This document shows positions 8,493 through 17,487 of a stretch of DNA of 59,093 nucleotides, piece after piece; positions within the stretch are counted from its first letter, which is position 1, and every line of letters begins with the position of its first letter. Under the pieces are notes generated by a model that searched no databases, had not been told where the DNA came from, and saw only the letters and a list, made by a program, of their open reading frames with translations. Made by a program: the position numbers and the translations under genes. Source of the stretch: Candidatus Poseidoniia archaeon (GTDB lineage Archaea > Thermoplasmatota > Poseidoniia > MGIII > CG-Epi1); the NCBI GenBank assembly GCA_030748895.1, contig JASMLC010000009.1, forward strand, positions 1 to 59,093. The letters run 5' to 3'.

Positions 8493-9842
8493 TCACTGTC
8501 CGCGCAGCGCCTCGAAGAATCCCTTTTTCAGGAGTTCGCGCCCGGTAAGGAAGTTGTAATTGGCAAGCAGCATCACGAACACCCCACTCAGCAGCACGAT
8601 GAAGTGTGACACGAAGCCGATTGACCGCGGGTCGTCCACCAGAGGCCGGTCACCAGCGGTCAGGAAGAAATTGCTCGCGCCGTAGGCAATCGTGAAAGAA
8701 ATGGCGATGAAGATTACGTTATGCCGGTTAATCATCCCCTCAGCCTCGCCAATGTAGTGGGACGTCTGGCTCAGGTGGCTGCGGCGTGACTCGGTCCGCA
8801 GGACCTGTACTGAAAGCGAGTAAATCGCGACGACGATTGTAACGAACATGAACACGAGGTCCAGGACGAAGCTAGGCTCTTGCGAACTCGAGTAGAGCAG
8901 CACCCCTGCATGGTAAGCGAGAAAGCCCCAGTAACCCACCGCGAACCACCCAGCGAAGGTATTCGCTTCGGCATCGCTGACATCACGCTGCAACCTCCGC
9001 AGGAAAAACAGGGTCAGGAGAGTCAGTGAAATCATCATTGCAAACCAGAAAAACTGGAACAGGATGTTGAAATCCTCCGCGAAAGGCTCATAGTTTCTGG
9101 CCATGAGATAGAATACCATGTAGCCAGCCAGCATCCAGAAAATCGGGGCGGCATAGACCAGCATTCCGCCTCGTCCCACATCACCATCTTTTCGTTCAAC
9201 ACGGCGCAACGCGTATTCCCGGAACGGCACGCGCATCCACCATGCCTGTGCAAACTGCCAGATGATGAAAATGATAATCAGCCCGAAGCGAAGCCCATTC
9301 CGGAGGTTATCGCCGTAGTCTGCATTGCCGATAATTGACCATAGAATTCCTGCAATGAGGATTGATAGTAGCACCGGTAGTAACAGGCTGGTGGGATGGT
9401 CACTGCGGGTCAGTTCCCTGACTCCTCCAAAGTGTGTCAGGATGCCAGTAAGCAGGTAACCGCCGGAAGCACCATAACCGAGCAGGAGCAGCAGGTCAAC
9501 AGCCCAGTCACCGCTGGACAGGCTGAGGACGAAGAAGACACCCAGCAATGCGACCAGCAGGAAAAAATGCAGTTTGGTCTTGCGCGAAAACAGGATTGAA
9601 ATCAGTTCAGTTTTGTTAATGCGATTCTGGGTGGAGACAGGTTCATCTTCGGTTTCGTCAGTTTCCTCAACATTCCCACCGAAATCAAAGTCTGCGATGG
9701 GCGCTTCGCCGCCGTCATCCTCCCCGGCTTCCGCCTCGCCGCCGTCGGTCTCCGTCTCCGCTTCCGTCGCCTCCGGCTCCTCGTCCTCGCCCGCCAGGAT
9801 GCGGTCGATTTCGAGCAGCACGTCTTCGTCTTCGCCAGCCAT
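8493..9842 (-). CDS. Polytopic membrane protein with acidic N-terminal domain
   Basis: A 449-residue protein. Residues up to about 80 are strongly acidic and low in complexity (many E/D/G). The rest contains roughly nine or ten hydrophobic helices. A polar loop includes VLRTESRRSHLSQTSHYIGEAEG. No transporter signature was recognised. The ATG at 9842 is preferred over a GTG four codons upstream because a TATA-like GGTTAATCC near 9872 is correctly spaced for it. Base composition of the membrane part is somewhat more AT-rich than its neighbours. Confidence 0.75.
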   Translation of the reverse strand: MAGEDEDVLLEIDRILAGEDEEPEATEAETETDGGEAEAGEDDGGEAPIADFDFGGNVEETDETEDEPVSTQNRINKTELISILFSRKTKLHFFLLVALLGVFFVLSLSSGDWAVDLLLLLGYGASGGYLLTGILTHFGGVRELTRSDHPTSLLLPVLLSILIAGILWSIIGNADYGDNLRNGLRFGLIIIFIIWQFAQAWWMRVPFREYALRRVERKDGDVGRGGMLVYAAPIFWMLAGYMVFYLMARNYEPFAEDFNILFQFFWFAMMISLTLLTLFFLRRLQRDVSDAEANTFAGWFAVGYWGFLAYHAGVLLYSSSQEPSFVLDLVFMFVTIVVAIYSLSVQVLRTESRRSHLSQTSHYIGEAEGMINRHNVIFIAISFTIAYGASNFFLTAGDRPLVDDPRSIGFVSHFIVLLSGVFVMLLANYNFLTGRELLKKGFFEALRGQ

Positions 9843-9868
9843 GCGTCCCCGCACGGCCGCTCGCCGGA

Positions 9869-10609
9869 TTAACCCTTGCGGTTCCTGCGACCTTCGCGCC
9901 GGACGTGGTCCCCGCCCCGCGCCAGCCGCCGACGCGCCTCGTTGCTGCGTTCAGCGTTGGTGCGCGGACGCCGCTGGCTCTCGCCGCGGCGTCCGCCCTT
10001 GCCGCGTCGCTCTTGCTTCCAGTGGCAGGTGACGCGCTTCAGGTCCCACGCGGCCGCCTTCGTGACGCGGCGGCCGCCGCGCAGGAGCAAAGCTTCGATG
10101 ACCGCGGCGCGGCCGTCGAGTTGCAGCACCATCTCGACCGCGAGTTCGGTTTCGGGCGGCAGCTCCTGCTTCAGCGAGAGCGTCTCGTGGCCGGTATGCA
10201 CCGCGAAGCGCACGCGCACCGTCGTGACCAGCCGCGCCCAGACTATCGGCTGTTCGCTGGCCTCCGCCTGCTCGACACGCCGCGTGCTGGCGGTCCCCCG
10301 GCGGGCGCCCAGCTCCAGAGCGGTAATTTCCAGCGGGCCGCGGGCGTGCGACAGCAGTTCGCCGACCTGTAGCCGGTCGCCCGGCTCGGCCAGCAGCTTC
10401 TCGCGCACCGTCTCGCCGCCTTCGGAGAGCCGCAGCTCCAGCTCGAGCGGTGGCGACTCCCGGATTTCGGCGTGGCGCGTCGCGCCACATTCAGCGCACC
10501 GCACGGTGCCCTGAAAGTGGAAGCCGCGCTTCTGCGAGGTCTGTGCCTTCAGCACGTCGTGTAGCGTCGGCTCGCCGCAGCCTTCGCATTCGAGCTCGAG
10601 TTGCTGCAT
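9869..10609 (-). CDS. HVO_0476-type zinc-finger protein
   Basis: A 246-residue protein with two N-terminal CxxC knuckles (CEGC near residue 8, CAEC near 38) forming a zinc ribbon. A beta-rich middle resembling the archaeal HVO_0476 family follows. The C-terminal ~50 residues are very rich in Arg/Lys (GKGGRRGESQRRPR onward), suggesting nucleic-acid binding. Its ATG overlaps the purH stop (ATGA), so it is translationally coupled to purine synthesis. Function is unknown. Confidence 0.7.
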   Translation of the reverse strand: MQQLELECEGCGEPTLHDVLKAQTSQKRGFHFQGTVRCAECGATRHAEIRESPPLELELRLSEGGETVREKLLAEPGDRLQVGELLSHARGPLEITALELGARRGTASTRRVEQAEASEQPIVWARLVTTVRVRFAVHTGHETLSLKQELPPETELAVEMVLQLDGRAAVIEALLLRGGRRVTKAAAWDLKRVTCHWKQERRGKGGRRGESQRRPRTNAERSNEARRRLARGGDHVRREGRRNRKG

Positions 10610-12153
10610 CAGTGGCGGAAGTGGCGCATGCCGGTCAGCACCAGCGCCACCTCCTGCTCGTTGGCCGCCGCGATGACTTCGTCGTCGCGAATCGAGCCGC
10701 CCGGCTGGATAACTGCCGTGACACCGGCCGCCGCGGCAAGCTCGATACCGTCACGGAAAGGGAAGAAGGCGTCCGACGCCATCACGCTACCGCGCGCTGC
10801 GTCGCCTGCCTTCTCGATGGCGATGCGCACCGAATCGACGCGCGACATCTGGCCGGCGCCGACGCCGGTGGTGCGGCTGCTGCTCGCCAGAACGATGGCG
10901 TTGCTGCGAACATATTTCACGACGCGCCAGCCGAAACGCAGCGCTTTCCACTCGGCGTCGGTTGGTTCGCGGTCGCTGGCGACCTTTATATTTGCATCGT
11001 CGAGAGTTTTCGCGTCGCCTTCCTGCAGCAGCCAGCCGCCGGCGACCGACCGCAGCTGCGGCGCGGGGTGGTAATCATCCAGCGCGCCGGTCGCGAGCAG
11101 CCGCAGGTTCGGCTTCGCCCCCAGCACTTCGCGCGCCGCGTCGCTGAACGATGGCGCGATGACGCATTCCTTGAACGCGGCGGCGATGGCGGCCGCGGTT
11201 TCCGCGTCGACTTCGCGGTTCAGCCCGATGACGCCGCCGAAGGCCGAGACAGGGTCGCCCGCCAGCGCCGATTCGTAGGCGGCCGCCAGTTCCGGCGCGG
11301 TCGCGGCGCCGCACGGGTTGCCATGCTTGACGACCGCGGCCGCCGGTTCCGGGAAGTCGGCGGCAATCGCAAGCGCCGCGTCAAGGTCGAGCAGGTTGTT
11401 GTAGCTCAACTCCTTTCCCTGTAGCTGCTCCGCGCTCCCGAGCCCCGGCCCCGCCGCCAGCGGGTCGGCGTAGAACGCCGCTTGCTGGTGGGGATTCTCG
11501 CCGTAGCGCGGCCGTAGCGCCAGCTCGCCAGAAACGTGCAGCGACTCTGGTAGCGGCTGCGCCGCATCGCCAAAGCGGTCGCCGAGCGTGCGCTGGATGA
11601 GCGCGTCGTAGCTGGCGGTGTGGCGGAACGCCTTCAGTGCTAGCGCCTGCCGTTCCGCCGCGGAGAGCGCGTCGCCCACCAGCGCTCCGGCCACGCGCTC
11701 GTAGTCGGCCGGATCGACCAGCACTACGACGCGCGCGTGGTTCTTCGCGGCAGCGCGAATCAGCGACGGGCCGCCGATGTCGATTTGCTCAACCAGCTCC
11801 GGCAGCGGCGCGTCACGACGCGCCGCTGCCGCGAAGGGATAGAGATTGACGGCGACGACGCCGAAGAGTGGCATGTCGTGCTCCGCCGCCTCGGCGAAGT
11901 CCTGCTCGCGCGCCAGGATGCCGCCGAAGATGCGCGGGTGGAGCGTCTTGACGCGGCCGCCCATCATTTCGGGGAAGCCGGTGATTTCGGAAACGGGTGT
12001 CACCGCCAGCCCCGCATCGCGTAGCGCAGCGGCGGTGCCGCCGCTGGCGACCAGTTCCCACTCCGCTTCCGTGAGCGCACCGGCGAACTCGACCAGCCCG
12101 GTCTTGTCGCTGACGCTCAACAGCGCGCGGCGCGGTGTTTTATCGCTACTCAT
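10609..12153 (-). CDS. purH: Bifunctional AICAR formyltransferase/IMP cyclohydrolase
   Basis: A 514-residue enzyme for the last two steps of IMP synthesis. The N-terminal MGS-like IMP cyclohydrolase domain begins RRALLSVSDKTGLVEFA and continues through GGRVKTLHPRIFGGIL. The C-terminal AICAR transformylase domain carries LRYGENPHQQAAFY, KHGNPCGAA, SNAIVLA and GAGQMSRVDS. C-terminal FFPFRDGIELAAAAGVTAVIQPGGS-type signature segments are intact. Length is standard. It is the first gene of a pair with the zinc-finger protein. Confidence 0.96.
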   Translation of the reverse strand: MSSDKTPRRALLSVSDKTGLVEFAGALTEAEWELVASGGTAAALRDAGLAVTPVSEITGFPEMMGGRVKTLHPRIFGGILAREQDFAEAAEHDMPLFGVVAVNLYPFAAAARRDAPLPELVEQIDIGGPSLIRAAAKNHARVVVLVDPADYERVAGALVGDALSAAERQALALKAFRHTASYDALIQRTLGDRFGDAAQPLPESLHVSGELALRPRYGENPHQQAAFYADPLAAGPGLGSAEQLQGKELSYNNLLDLDAALAIAADFPEPAAAVVKHGNPCGAATAPELAAAYESALAGDPVSAFGGVIGLNREVDAETAAAIAAAFKECVIAPSFSDAAREVLGAKPNLRLLATGALDDYHPAPQLRSVAGGWLLQEGDAKTLDDANIKVASDREPTDAEWKALRFGWRVVKYVRSNAIVLASSSRTTGVGAGQMSRVDSVRIAIEKAGDAARGSVMASDAFFPFRDGIELAAAAGVTAVIQPGGSIRDDEVIAAANEQEVALVLTGMRHFRH

Positions 12154-12187
12154 CGGAGGGGGCCTCGCGTCGCAAGTCGCGTCCGGT

Positions 12188-12856
12188 TTAAGCGCTGTCG
12201 GGGAGCTTGCGCAGGCAGCTTGCCAGCACTTCGCTGGTGACGTAGACCGTCGTGCCCGCCTTCATGATTGGCTTTCCAGCTTCCTCGGCAGCGCGCACGT
12301 CGACCAGCAATACGACGGGCTTGCCGATGATGTGGCGGCCTGCCTCGAGCGCGTTGAGTCGCGTTCCCGAAAGGTGGACCATCTGCCGGTCGAGCGGGTA
12401 GAGTCCCTGCTCGAGATATTCCTCGGAATCCTCCTGCGAACAGGCGAAGTAGAGGTGCTCGGGCACGCCGTCGGTCGGCAGGTCCAGATCCAGCTCGATT
12501 GAGTGCGCGTAAGTGGCGCGCAGCCGTCCGCTCTCGAGCTGGTACCGGCCTTTGGGGTCGGTCTCGACGACCGCCCGCAGGTGGTCCATCGTGAGCGAGC
12601 CCAGATTCTGTCGCTTGAATTTCACCGACGTGATGAATTCTTCCGCGCTAACCCACCCCTGCTGGTCCATATCCAGCTCGAAGCGGTCGGGGAAGTGGCG
12701 CAGCACGCCCGCCATGATGCGGCCGAACTGGTCGAGGTTACGAGGCGACAGTACGAGTTCGCCCGCTTCGCTGCAATACTGGCATTTTTCGCCGCGATAA
12801 TAGCCGTGCTGATTCTTGGTGCACTCCTTGAGTGGCTCGTCCGGTTGCCGTCGCAT
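12188..12856 (-). CDS. kptA: RNA 2'-phosphotransferase (KptA/Tpt1 family)
   Basis: A 222-residue enzyme that moves an internal RNA 2'-phosphate to NAD, releasing ADP-ribose cyclic phosphate. An N-terminal zinc-knuckle-like segment (CTKNQHGYYRGEKCQYC, about residues 11-27) precedes the catalytic domain. That domain has LSPRNLDQFGRIMAGVLRH, GRYQLESGRLRATYAHS, YFACSQEDSEEYLEQGL, VHLSGTRLNALEAGRH and the VLLVDVRAAEEAG strand. The start is set at ATG 12856, because a longer frame would run into hef. It lies 31 bp downstream of hef in a corA-hef-kptA unit. Archaea do not need Tpt1 for known tRNA splicing, so the substrate is open. Confidence 0.9.
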   Translation of the reverse strand: MRRQPDEPLKECTKNQHGYYRGEKCQYCSEAGELVLSPRNLDQFGRIMAGVLRHFPDRFELDMDQQGWVSAEEFITSVKFKRQNLGSLTMDHLRAVVETDPKGRYQLESGRLRATYAHSIELDLDLPTDGVPEHLYFACSQEDSEEYLEQGLYPLDRQMVHLSGTRLNALEAGRHIIGKPVVLLVDVRAAEEAGKPIMKAGTTVYVTSEVLASCLRKLPDSA

Positions 12857-12887
12857 GGCGGCGCCACGAGAGGGGGTGATTAAGCGG

Positions 12888-15245
12888 TTACGGCTCCCAC
12901 TCGCGCTCGATGGCGTCGCGGATGGCGGTTGCCCTGAGCGCGCCGATGCCCTCCACCGCGCGCAGCGCCGCGGCATCTGCGGTGAAGACCGCCGCCACCG
13001 AGCGGAAGTGGTGCAGCAGCCGCTGCGCCAGCACCGCGCTCACGCCCGGCAGTCCTTCCAGAATGTGCCGCTGCTGCTCCTCGGGCGAGAGCTCCCCGGC
13101 GGCAGGCCGCAGCTGCGCCGGCCCCGGTTCGCGGCGCGACCGCTCGAGCAGCGCCATCAGCAGTTCGGCTGTCTCGGCGGTATCGGCCGACGGCAGGATG
13201 GGAACGCCGAAATCGCCGGTGATGGCGGCGAGCGCGCCGCGAATCGCCTTCGGCTCGACGCGGCGCGCGGTGTACAGATCGTCGCCCTCGAGAATCAGCA
13301 GCGGCCGGCGAAACTGCTGCTTCAAGGCCTTGATTTGCCGGAAGAGCGAGCCGTCGAGCATCGAGCCGACGAAGTCCGCGCCGGTCTTGCGCTCGACCCC
13401 GACGCGGCCGTCAATCAGGTAGTCGCCGACCGGCAGCTGTGTCGGCGCGACCGTGATCCCGCGCTGCGCAAGCTCGCGCGCGACTCCCGACGGGAACTCG
13501 CGGTGGTCCACTTGCAGCCGCACTTCCTCCGCTGGCGGCGCAGCAGCCGGCGCATCGCCTGCTGCGCCTGCTCCCTTCGGTCGCAGGCTTCGCAACGCAG
13601 CATTTCTGGCTCGCTTCTGCTCGCCAGCGGCTGCTTGCGGATTCCCCCGCGGCGCTTCCCCCAGCCGCGTCTGCCCGCGCGCGACCGAAGGCTGGTCCCT
13701 GCCAGGCGACCCGCCGCCGAGCTCCGCGCGCGACGGCAGCTCGATTTCCATGCGGCCGCCGCCGAAGAGCGACTGCATTTGCATTTCCTTGCTGCGGCTG
13801 CTCCAGTAGGCCGCCTCGTCGCGGGTGTCGGCGGTAATCAGCACAAACACCTTGCCGGGCCGGTCGCGACCGGTGCGCCCGCGACGCTGGATGAGCCGGA
13901 TGGCCGACGGCACCGGCTCGTAGAAAATGACTGCCTCGGTGGCGGGAATGTCGAGCCCCTCCTCGCCGACCGACGTCGCGACCAGCACGTTGTAATCGCC
14001 AGCGCGGAACTGCTCGAGCGTCGCCTTCTGGACTTTCTGCGTCATCCCCGGGTCGCCTTCGCGAGAGCCCTGCCCGACGAAGCGCACCGGCCGCGCCGCC
14101 GGCAGCTTCGCGAGCCGTTCGACCATCAGGCTGGCGGTGTTGCGAATCTCCGCGAAGACGATGATGCGCTCCGCGCCCGCCGCCAGCTCCTGCGCGACCA
14201 GTTCGTCGAGCCGCTCCAGCTTGGGATGCTCATCGCTGCTGCGGGCGGCGTCGATGACCGCCTGCTTCCACTCGGGCTTCTGCAGCAGCCACTTCGTGGC
14301 GCGGCTCTTCGAGCTCTTGCGCATCCGTGCCGCGTAGTCCAGAAATTGCGTCGGCCCCTGCGTCTCGACCGTCAGCAGCGCGTGCGCTACCTTGAGCGCC
14401 ATCGCCTGCACCGAGAGCAGGTTGTAGACTTGCCGCGGCACCTCCCGGCCGGCCGCGCGCAGCCGCACCTGTAGCTTGCGCCCCGCTTCGAGCAGCATCG
14501 TCGTCGAAACCTTGCGCGGCCGCTTCAGCAGCCCCGCCTGATGCAGCTGCCCGCAGAGCCGGTCCTGCAGCTTCTGCAAGTCCTTGCGAATCCGCGCCGC
14601 GGAAGCCGGCAGTGGCACCTTCACCCAGCGCGTCTGGACCGGCTGGATGTAGGGTGCGACGTCGGGGTCCCCGTCGTCGCGCTTCTCGATGGCGGTGATG
14701 CGCAGGTTGCTGCACACCTCGACCACCGCGGCGCGGGTCGAGCCGGGTGACGCGGTCATCCCCAGCACCAGCGGCTGCCGCGCCGTCTCGTCGTAGTGCT
14801 CGGCGATGAAGACGTAGGCGTAATTGCCGACAGCACGGTGCGCCTCGTCGAAGACCACCAGCGCGAAGTCAGCCAGCTTCACCGCGCCGCGAATCAGGTC
14901 CTTCTCGACCACCTGCGGCGTCGCCACTACCACCTGCGCAGCCTGCCAGAGCGGCTCGCGCTTTGCTGGCGAAACCGAGCCGGTCAGAAGCTCGACGCGC
15001 ACCTCCAGGCTGCTCGCCAGGAAGTCGGCATGCTGCTCAGCCAGCGGGCGTGTGGGTGCCATCATCAGCACCCGCCCTCGCTCGAGCCGCTCGAGCATCA
15101 CCTGCAGCGCAATCACCGTCTTGCCGAGCCCGGTCGGCAGCACTGCCAGGGTTGATTCGCGCAGGCAGGCGGCGGCGACGTTGCGCTGGTAGGCGCGCTC
15201 CTCCAGCGGCGGCCCGTACAGCAGCGGGTGGGCCAGTGACTTCAT
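12888..15245 (-). CDS. hef: Hef helicase-nuclease (XPF/FANCM-like)
   Basis: A 785-residue fork-processing enzyme. The N-terminal SF2 helicase has Walker A PTGLGKT at 37-43, DEAH at 133-136, TASPG, and motif VI QRRGRTGRDRPG. A low-complexity linker of about 70 residues follows. The ERCC4 nuclease domain carries the ERK motif at 618-620 (VERKTGAD). Two C-terminal helix-hairpin-helix motifs (LEGLPGVSAVLAQRLL and VEGIGALRATAI) close it. The full helicase-nuclease architecture is typical of euryarchaeal Hef. Its ATG overlaps the corA stop (ATGA). The linker reads RNAALRSLRPKGAGAAGDAP and similar. Confidence 0.96.
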   Translation of the reverse strand: MKSLAHPLLYGPPLEERAYQRNVAAACLRESTLAVLPTGLGKTVIALQVMLERLERGRVLMMAPTRPLAEQHADFLASSLEVRVELLTGSVSPAKREPLWQAAQVVVATPQVVEKDLIRGAVKLADFALVVFDEAHRAVGNYAYVFIAEHYDETARQPLVLGMTASPGSTRAAVVEVCSNLRITAIEKRDDGDPDVAPYIQPVQTRWVKVPLPASAARIRKDLQKLQDRLCGQLHQAGLLKRPRKVSTTMLLEAGRKLQVRLRAAGREVPRQVYNLLSVQAMALKVAHALLTVETQGPTQFLDYAARMRKSSKSRATKWLLQKPEWKQAVIDAARSSDEHPKLERLDELVAQELAAGAERIIVFAEIRNTASLMVERLAKLPAARPVRFVGQGSREGDPGMTQKVQKATLEQFRAGDYNVLVATSVGEEGLDIPATEAVIFYEPVPSAIRLIQRRGRTGRDRPGKVFVLITADTRDEAAYWSSRSKEMQMQSLFGGGRMEIELPSRAELGGGSPGRDQPSVARGQTRLGEAPRGNPQAAAGEQKRARNAALRSLRPKGAGAAGDAPAAAPPAEEVRLQVDHREFPSGVARELAQRGITVAPTQLPVGDYLIDGRVGVERKTGADFVGSMLDGSLFRQIKALKQQFRRPLLILEGDDLYTARRVEPKAIRGALAAITGDFGVPILPSADTAETAELLMALLERSRREPGPAQLRPAAGELSPEEQQRHILEGLPGVSAVLAQRLLHHFRSVAAVFTADAAALRAVEGIGALRATAIRDAIEREWEP

Positions 15246-16243
15246 GCCTGGCGGCCGAGCCAGCCCCGACGCCAGAAGTAGTAGAGCATGCTACCCGCGA
15301 AAGCGCCCATCAGCACCAGGATGAGCCAGAATCCGTTGCCCTGCGCCAGCGGTAGCTGGTCGGTATTCATCCCGAAGATGCCGGCAATCAGCGTCAGTGG
15401 CAGCATGATAGTGGCGATAATCGTCAGCGTGGTCATCACCTCGGTCAGCTGCGCGTTTGACTCGCCGAGCCGCATCGAGACCTGCGACAGGTAGGCGTCG
15501 CGGGTCGACGAAACCCCGGCCGAGTAGTTCTCGACGCGGTTCACCAGCCCGTGAATCACGTCGGCCAGGTCGCGGAAGTATAGATAATTGGGCTCGGAAA
15601 TGAACTCCTCGTCGGGCCGCAGCAGCCGCGCGACGGTCTCCTGCAGCGGCGTCACCGATTTGGACATTTCGCGCAGGTCCTGCTTCATTTCGTGCAGCGC
15701 CTCGAGCAGCCCGGGATACTCGGTCGCCGGGTCGAAGACGCGGTCCTCAAGGTCGTCGAGCCGCTGGCTGTAGCCCTCCAGCACGTGCAGCCAGTCGTCG
15801 GCCACCGCGTCGAGCAGCTCGTAGAGCAGGAACTCGGGGCCGCGTTGCAGCCGCCGCATGCGCCGGTGCGAGCGGTAGCGCTCGCGGAAGCGATTCATCG
15901 CCGGCAGCGCCGTATGGCGCACTGTCACCAGCAGGCTATCGGCCAGGAACGCCAGCAGGTATTCGGTGTCGAGCTCCGAGTCGGCGTCGCGGGCGCGCAG
16001 CACGACGAAGCGATGGTCTTCGTAATGCTCGGCGCGGTCGACCGGGTCGGCGAAGCAGTCCTCGACTGCCAGTGGGTGGAATCCCATCGTCTCGAGCAGG
16101 AATTCCTTCGCGTCATCGCCGGGTTGCAGGATGTCGAGCCAGCCGCTCTGCACTCCCTCAAGCTCGGCCGCCAGTTCGTCGAGCGGGAGCGTCTGCTCGC
16201 CAGCCTTGCCGCTGGCCGCTGTCAGGAGCCGGATGGTTGACAC
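15242..16243 (-). CDS. corA: CorA-type divalent cation (Mg/Co) transporter
   Basis: A 333-residue membrane channel. A long N-terminal cytoplasmic domain and stalk helix precede two C-terminal transmembrane helices (about residues 270-290 and 305-325). The signature GMN sits between them in IFGMNTD. The start is GTG, with a TTTAACGG-type promoter element centred about 25 bp upstream. The stop overlaps hef, making corA the first gene of corA-hef-kptA. Confidence 0.95.
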   Translation of the reverse strand: MSTIRLLTAASGKAGEQTLPLDELAAELEGVQSGWLDILQPGDDAKEFLLETMGFHPLAVEDCFADPVDRAEHYEDHRFVVLRARDADSELDTEYLLAFLADSLLVTVRHTALPAMNRFRERYRSHRRMRRLQRGPEFLLYELLDAVADDWLHVLEGYSQRLDDLEDRVFDPATEYPGLLEALHEMKQDLREMSKSVTPLQETVARLLRPDEEFISEPNYLYFRDLADVIHGLVNRVENYSAGVSSTRDAYLSQVSMRLGESNAQLTEVMTTLTIIATIMLPLTLIAGIFGMNTDQLPLAQGNGFWLILVLMGAFAGSMLYYFWRRGWLGRQA

Positions 16244-16265
16244 ACTGAAGCGACCTGCTTCACCG

Positions 16266-16781
16266 TTAAACCGTTATCGCCCCGGCGCGCCCGTCGCCAT
16301 CGATGTGGAACAGCGGCTCGTGGACCGCGCCGCTGCGACGCAACGTCGAGCGGAAGAGCGTCACGCGCGTGACGCTCCCGGAGCCGCAGTTGGCGTCGCT
16401 GTGGCACTGCACCAGTTCGCGCAGGTCGCGCGGCGGCCTGAAGCGCGCCAGCGTGACGTGGCCGACGAAGGGGCGGTCCTGTGAAGCGGTCGCTCCACGG
16501 AGTGCCAGCGCCAGCTCCGCCAGCCCTGCGCCGTGGACGCCGACCCACGCCACGCGCGCCTGCTGCGCGGAGTGGAACGCGCCGAGCCCGCGATACTCCA
16601 GCGCCAGCGGCAGCCGGCCGGCGCAGGCGGGCGCTGCCGCTTTCACGACAGCGGCGGCGTCAGGCCGTTCACCCAGGAACGCCAGCGTGACGTGATAGCT
16701 GCCGGCCGGCTGCGCCCCCAGCTCGTGCTCCAGCGGCCGCGCGTCGAAGCCGGGGCACTCCAGCGCCAGGAAGAGTCGCAC
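16266..16781 (-). CDS. thpR: RNA 2',3'-cyclic phosphodiesterase (ThpR/LigT, 2H family)
   Basis: A 171-residue 2H phosphoesterase. The two HxTx catalytic motifs are HVTLAFLG (about residue 35) and HVTLARFRPP (about residue 122), with the usual RLFLALE start. The GTG at 16781 gives that standard N-terminus, and a TTG three codons upstream is less likely. Such enzymes hydrolyse RNA 2',3'-cyclic phosphates and can ligate 2'-5' in vitro. It lies close to kptA, another RNA-end enzyme. Confidence 0.9.
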   Translation of the reverse strand: MRLFLALECPGFDARPLEHELGAQPAGSYHVTLAFLGERPDAAAVVKAAAPACAGRLPLALEYRGLGAFHSAQQARVAWVGVHGAGLAELALALRGATASQDRPFVGHVTLARFRPPRDLRELVQCHSDANCGSGSVTRVTLFRSTLRRSGAVHEPLFHIDGDGRAGAITV

Positions 16782-16837
16782 GCCGGGCAATCGCCGTGCG
16801 GTTTAGCCTTTCTTCAGGTTTTGCTTTAGCGTCGAAA

Positions 16838-17449
16838 TCAGCGCCAGGGCTGGCGGATTATTGTCTTCCACTTGTCCGGCGCGGCCCTGCGTATATCGCT
16901 CAAATATATCTCATGGTGGCGGCCGCAGGGCTCGCCACCTTCATCGGTGATGAATTCATGCACTCGCTCAATAGTGGGCACTTCCTCCGAGAACGGTCCC
17001 AGATGCAGGGTCTGGGCTACTTGCCCTTCAGCAAAGGATTCAAACTGCAGTTTCTCAAGTGCTGCAAGTGACTTTTTCTTCGCTACCTGCGTAGTTGCCT
17101 CTTCGAAGAGTAGCCGGTCGATGAACTCCGGCTGCATAATCATGGCACTCCAGCACCACTCATCTTTGCGCTCCTCGGCAAACGCTGTCGGGTCTTCAGC
17201 TGACCACAGCGCTTCCAGCGGCATTACGCCGTAGTCGATTTGTTGCGCTCCTTTCTTGACCATGAACTTAAGGGTATAGGAGACACTGAACAGCGCTTCC
17301 ACCGCCGCCGCAAAAGCCTCCGAAGTGTTGGGGTCGCCTTCGCCGTCAATCATGATGAAATTGAATTCAGGAACATCTACCATTACGACTTTCCTTGCCG
17401 AAGGCCGGTAAAGGTGTGCGAGCTCCTTTTTCAGGTTAATCTTGCGCAT
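16838..17449 (-). CDS. GyrI-like small-molecule-binding protein
   Basis: A 203-residue protein of the GyrI-like/SOUL-type ligand-binding fold. It begins NLKKELAHLYRPSARKVVMVDVPEFNF, with a FIMIDGEGDPN segment, SYTLKFMVKKG, PLEALWW-like PLEALWSAED, and a C-terminal EIYLSDIRRAAPDKWKTI block typical of this family. It is more AT-rich than its surroundings. A TATA element (GATTAATAAAAGG on the minus strand, about 17476) fits a leaderless start at ATG 17449. It lies downstream of topA, but members usually bind small molecules rather than gyrase. Confidence 0.8.
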   Translation of the reverse strand: MRKINLKKELAHLYRPSARKVVMVDVPEFNFIMIDGEGDPNTSEAFAAAVEALFSVSYTLKFMVKKGAQQIDYGVMPLEALWSAEDPTAFAEERKDEWCWSAMIMQPEFIDRLLFEEATTQVAKKKSLAALEKLQFESFAEGQVAQTLHLGPFSEEVPTIERVHEFITDEGGEPCGRHHEIYLSDIRRAAPDKWKTIIRQPWR

Positions 17450-17487
17450 GAGTTAATCTGAACTCAGTGACCTTTTATTAATCGTTT

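Noticed and set aside
12816-14474. A 552-codon frame on the plus strand opposite hef
   Set aside because: It is a GC-rich shadow of hef, rich in Arg/Ala/Leu, with no domain, and it overlaps kptA and hef. Similar long shadows opposite gyrA, alaS, purH and nrdJ were rejected for the same reason.
16838-17449. Gyrase inhibitor controlling topology next to topA
   Set aside because: The GyrI-like fold mostly binds small molecules in stand-alone proteins. It has its own promoter and differs in composition, so adjacency alone does not support a topology role.
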